This document shows positions 38,959 to 40,162 of a DNA stretch of 40,162 nt, one piece after another; position 1 is the stretch's first letter, and every line of letters starts with the position of its first letter. The DNA comes from an uncultured Corynebacterium sp. Lineage in GTDB: Bacteria; Actinomycetota; Actinomycetes; Mycobacteriales; Mycobacteriaceae. The stretch spans positions 1 to 40,162 of the forward strand of contig NZ_CALUAK010000009.1 of NCBI RefSeq assembly GCF_943914015.1, given 5' to 3'. The position numbers and the translations under genes were made by a program. The notes beneath the pieces are model-generated. The model ran no database searches, was not told the DNA's origin, and worked only from the letters and a program-made list of their open reading frames with translations.

Positions 38959-39486
38959 CTATCGCCTCTGCTGTGGAGTCTCGCGGTTGGTTTCCACCCA
39001 CGTCCGCGTGTCGTGGCGGGAACTGAAGTAAATGCCCGTTACCGCTGATACAAGGATAAGGATGTTCACCCAGCCGATAAGCAGCGTCAACCACGTGGGA
39101 ACGCCCAGGCTGGAGGCCACTGTCAGGCCCATTGCCGCATCGATGATGAGGATGCCGCAGAACAGCTGCAGGGTGAAATTGGCGGAAAACGCCTGCTTCT
39201 TACCCTGTTTCACCCGGTAGGCGAAGAACAAAATGAGCCCTGCGAAGAGCAGGCCAAACCCGGTGTTGAGAACGAGCCCCATGACACCGGCTAGTTTGGC
39301 GTACACAGCCGGGTCCAAGCCCTCGGGGATGTTCTCCCCCAGCGCCTCCCGGGCGGCCGATTGCGGAAACAGGCCGGCCGCTCCCTGGAGCACCAGCCCC
39401 AGGAACTTGGCGCAGGCCAGAACGACCCAGCACCGCAACGCGAACGTTACGGTGGCAGGCATGGTCTGCTCGTCGGGGTGTGTCAC
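38959..39486 (-). CDS. Four-helix membrane protein next to hemB
   Basis: A 175-residue protein with four hydrophobic segments, among them ALRCWVVLACAKFLGLVLQG, GLVLNTGFGLLFAGLILFF, LQLFCGILIIDAAMGLTVA and LTLLIGWVNILILVSAVTGI. The family is not recognised. Its GTG start overlaps the hemB stop (GTGA) and its stop lies one base before the next gene, so hemB, both membrane genes and the ATPase-like gene are tightly coupled. Size and topology resemble its neighbour, although sequence similarity is not obvious. Confidence 0.8.
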   Translation of the reverse strand: MTHPDEQTMPATVTFALRCWVVLACAKFLGLVLQGAAGLFPQSAAREALGENIPEGLDPAVYAKLAGVMGLVLNTGFGLLFAGLILFFAYRVKQGKKQAFSANFTLQLFCGILIIDAAMGLTVASSLGVPTWLTLLIGWVNILILVSAVTGIYFSSRHDTRTWVETNRETPQQRR

Positions 39487-40162
39487 AGTTTCTTTGCTGC
39501 CTCTACTGCGTAGTACGTGAGAATTTGGTCAGCGCCTGCGCGCTTGATGGAGGACAGGGACTCCATGATGATCCTGTCGCGGTCGATCCAGCCGTTTGCT
39601 GCCGCCGCCTCAATCATGGCGTATTCGCCGGAGACCTGGTAGCTAGCCACGGGAACGGTGGACATCTCAGCAACAGCGGCCAGCACATCGAGGTACGGCA
39701 GACCCGGCTTCACCATGACCATATCTGCACCCTCGGCGATATCCAGCTCGACCTCCTTGATGGACTCGCGGAAGTTGCGCGGATCCTGCTGGTAGGTCTT
39801 GCGGTCGCCCTTCAGGGACGAATCAACGGCCTCGCGGAACGGGCCGTAGAACGCAGAGGCGTACTTGGCCGAGTAGGCCATGATTGCGACGTCCTCGAAG
39901 CCGTTCTCATCCAGGGCATCGCGGATCGCGCTGATCTGGCCGTCCATCATGCCCGAAGGGCTGACGATGTGGGCACCGGCGCGAGCCTGGGAGACGGCCA
40001 TCTTCTGGTAGAGCTCCACCGTCGGATCGTTGTCGACGCGTCCATCCTCCGTCACCACGCCACAGTGGCCGTGGTCGGTGAACTCGTCGAGGCAGGTATC
40101 GGCCATGACGAGAACATCGTCGCCGAATTCCTTGCGCAGGCGGGCAACACCCTGGTTGAGGA
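39483..40162 (-). CDS. hemB: Delta-aminolevulinic acid dehydratase (5' part beyond window)
   Basis: The C-terminal 226 or so codons of porphobilinogen synthase, which condenses two 5-aminolevulinates. The active-site metal segment is ADTCLDEFTDHGHCGVV. The two active-site lysines are in MAYSAKYASAFYGPFREA and MVMVKPGLPYLDVL, the second forming the Schiff base. The frame is open to the window edge, so the start lies outside. Its stop overlaps the next gene (GTGA), making it the first visible gene of the heme operon. Confidence 0.96.
   Translation of the reverse strand, partial: LNQGVARLRKEFGDDVLVMADTCLDEFTDHGHCGVVTEDGRVDNDPTVELYQKMAVSQARAGAHIVSPSGMMDGQISAIRDALDENGFEDVAIMAYSAKYASAFYGPFREAVDSSLKGDRKTYQQDPRNFRESIKEVELDIAEGADMVMVKPGLPYLDVLAAVAEMSTVPVASYQVSGEYAMIEAAAANGWIDRDRIIMESLSSIKRAGADQILTYYAVEAAKKL

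Overview
The window reads as high-GC actinobacterial DNA, very probably Corynebacterium. Supporting signs are MgtA/PimB-type mannosyltransferase synteny with the menaquinone genes, System II cytochrome c maturation (ResB/CcsB/CcdA/TlpA), an actinobacterial NusG with a long acidic N-terminus, and several TANNNT -10 boxes placed seven bases before a start codon (leaderless transcription). The genus is inferred; no species is claimed.

Layout. 1-2150: rplK (truncated by the window edge), nusG, secE and tRNA-Trp, tRNA-Met and tRNA-Thr, all on the minus strand. 2526-6296: a YczE-like membrane protein, a secreted and membrane-tethered DNase-like protein, and tRNA-Tyr. 6370-19023: menaquinone metabolism. 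This holds a polyprenyl diphosphate synthase, a MenJ-like reductase, a minus-strand operon menC-menD-DUF3592-mgtA-menG, then menB-menE and menA on the plus strand, with a nuclease-like orphan and a glycosyltransferase between them. 19009-25486: small membrane proteins, rmlA, rmlC, an MFS transporter, mntH, rmlB, and a guanidinium-exporter gene (sugE/gdx) preceded by what I read as a guanidine-III (ykkC-III) riboswitch. 25545-29983: ccsB, resB, ccdA, tlpA-like and a histidine phosphatase. 30032-40162: heme synthesis (hemL, hemY, hemE, hemB) with a short Hsp70-like gene, two small membrane proteins and a P-type ATPase that has lost its catalytic aspartate.

Functional links. The men genes, the polyprenyl synthase and MenJ supply the quinone, while the hem and ccs genes supply and attach heme, so much of the window serves the respiratory chain. 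The rml genes feed dTDP-rhamnose to the cell wall.

The most unusual structure is a family of intergenic repeats. Seven arrays (25 complete units plus one truncated unit) occupy all seven of the longest intergenic gaps. Each unit has a left arm near GCGGCCCATC and a right arm near GATGGGCCGC. The two arms start exactly 39 bp apart in all 25 units although the 29-bp core between them has diverged. Units mostly repeat every 72-75 bp and all appear to face the same way whatever the direction of neighbouring genes. I do not recognise this family. The second main observation is the P-type ATPase inside the heme operon, which lacks the metal-site cysteines, the phosphorylated aspartate and other catalytic motifs yet keeps an intact 863-codon frame.
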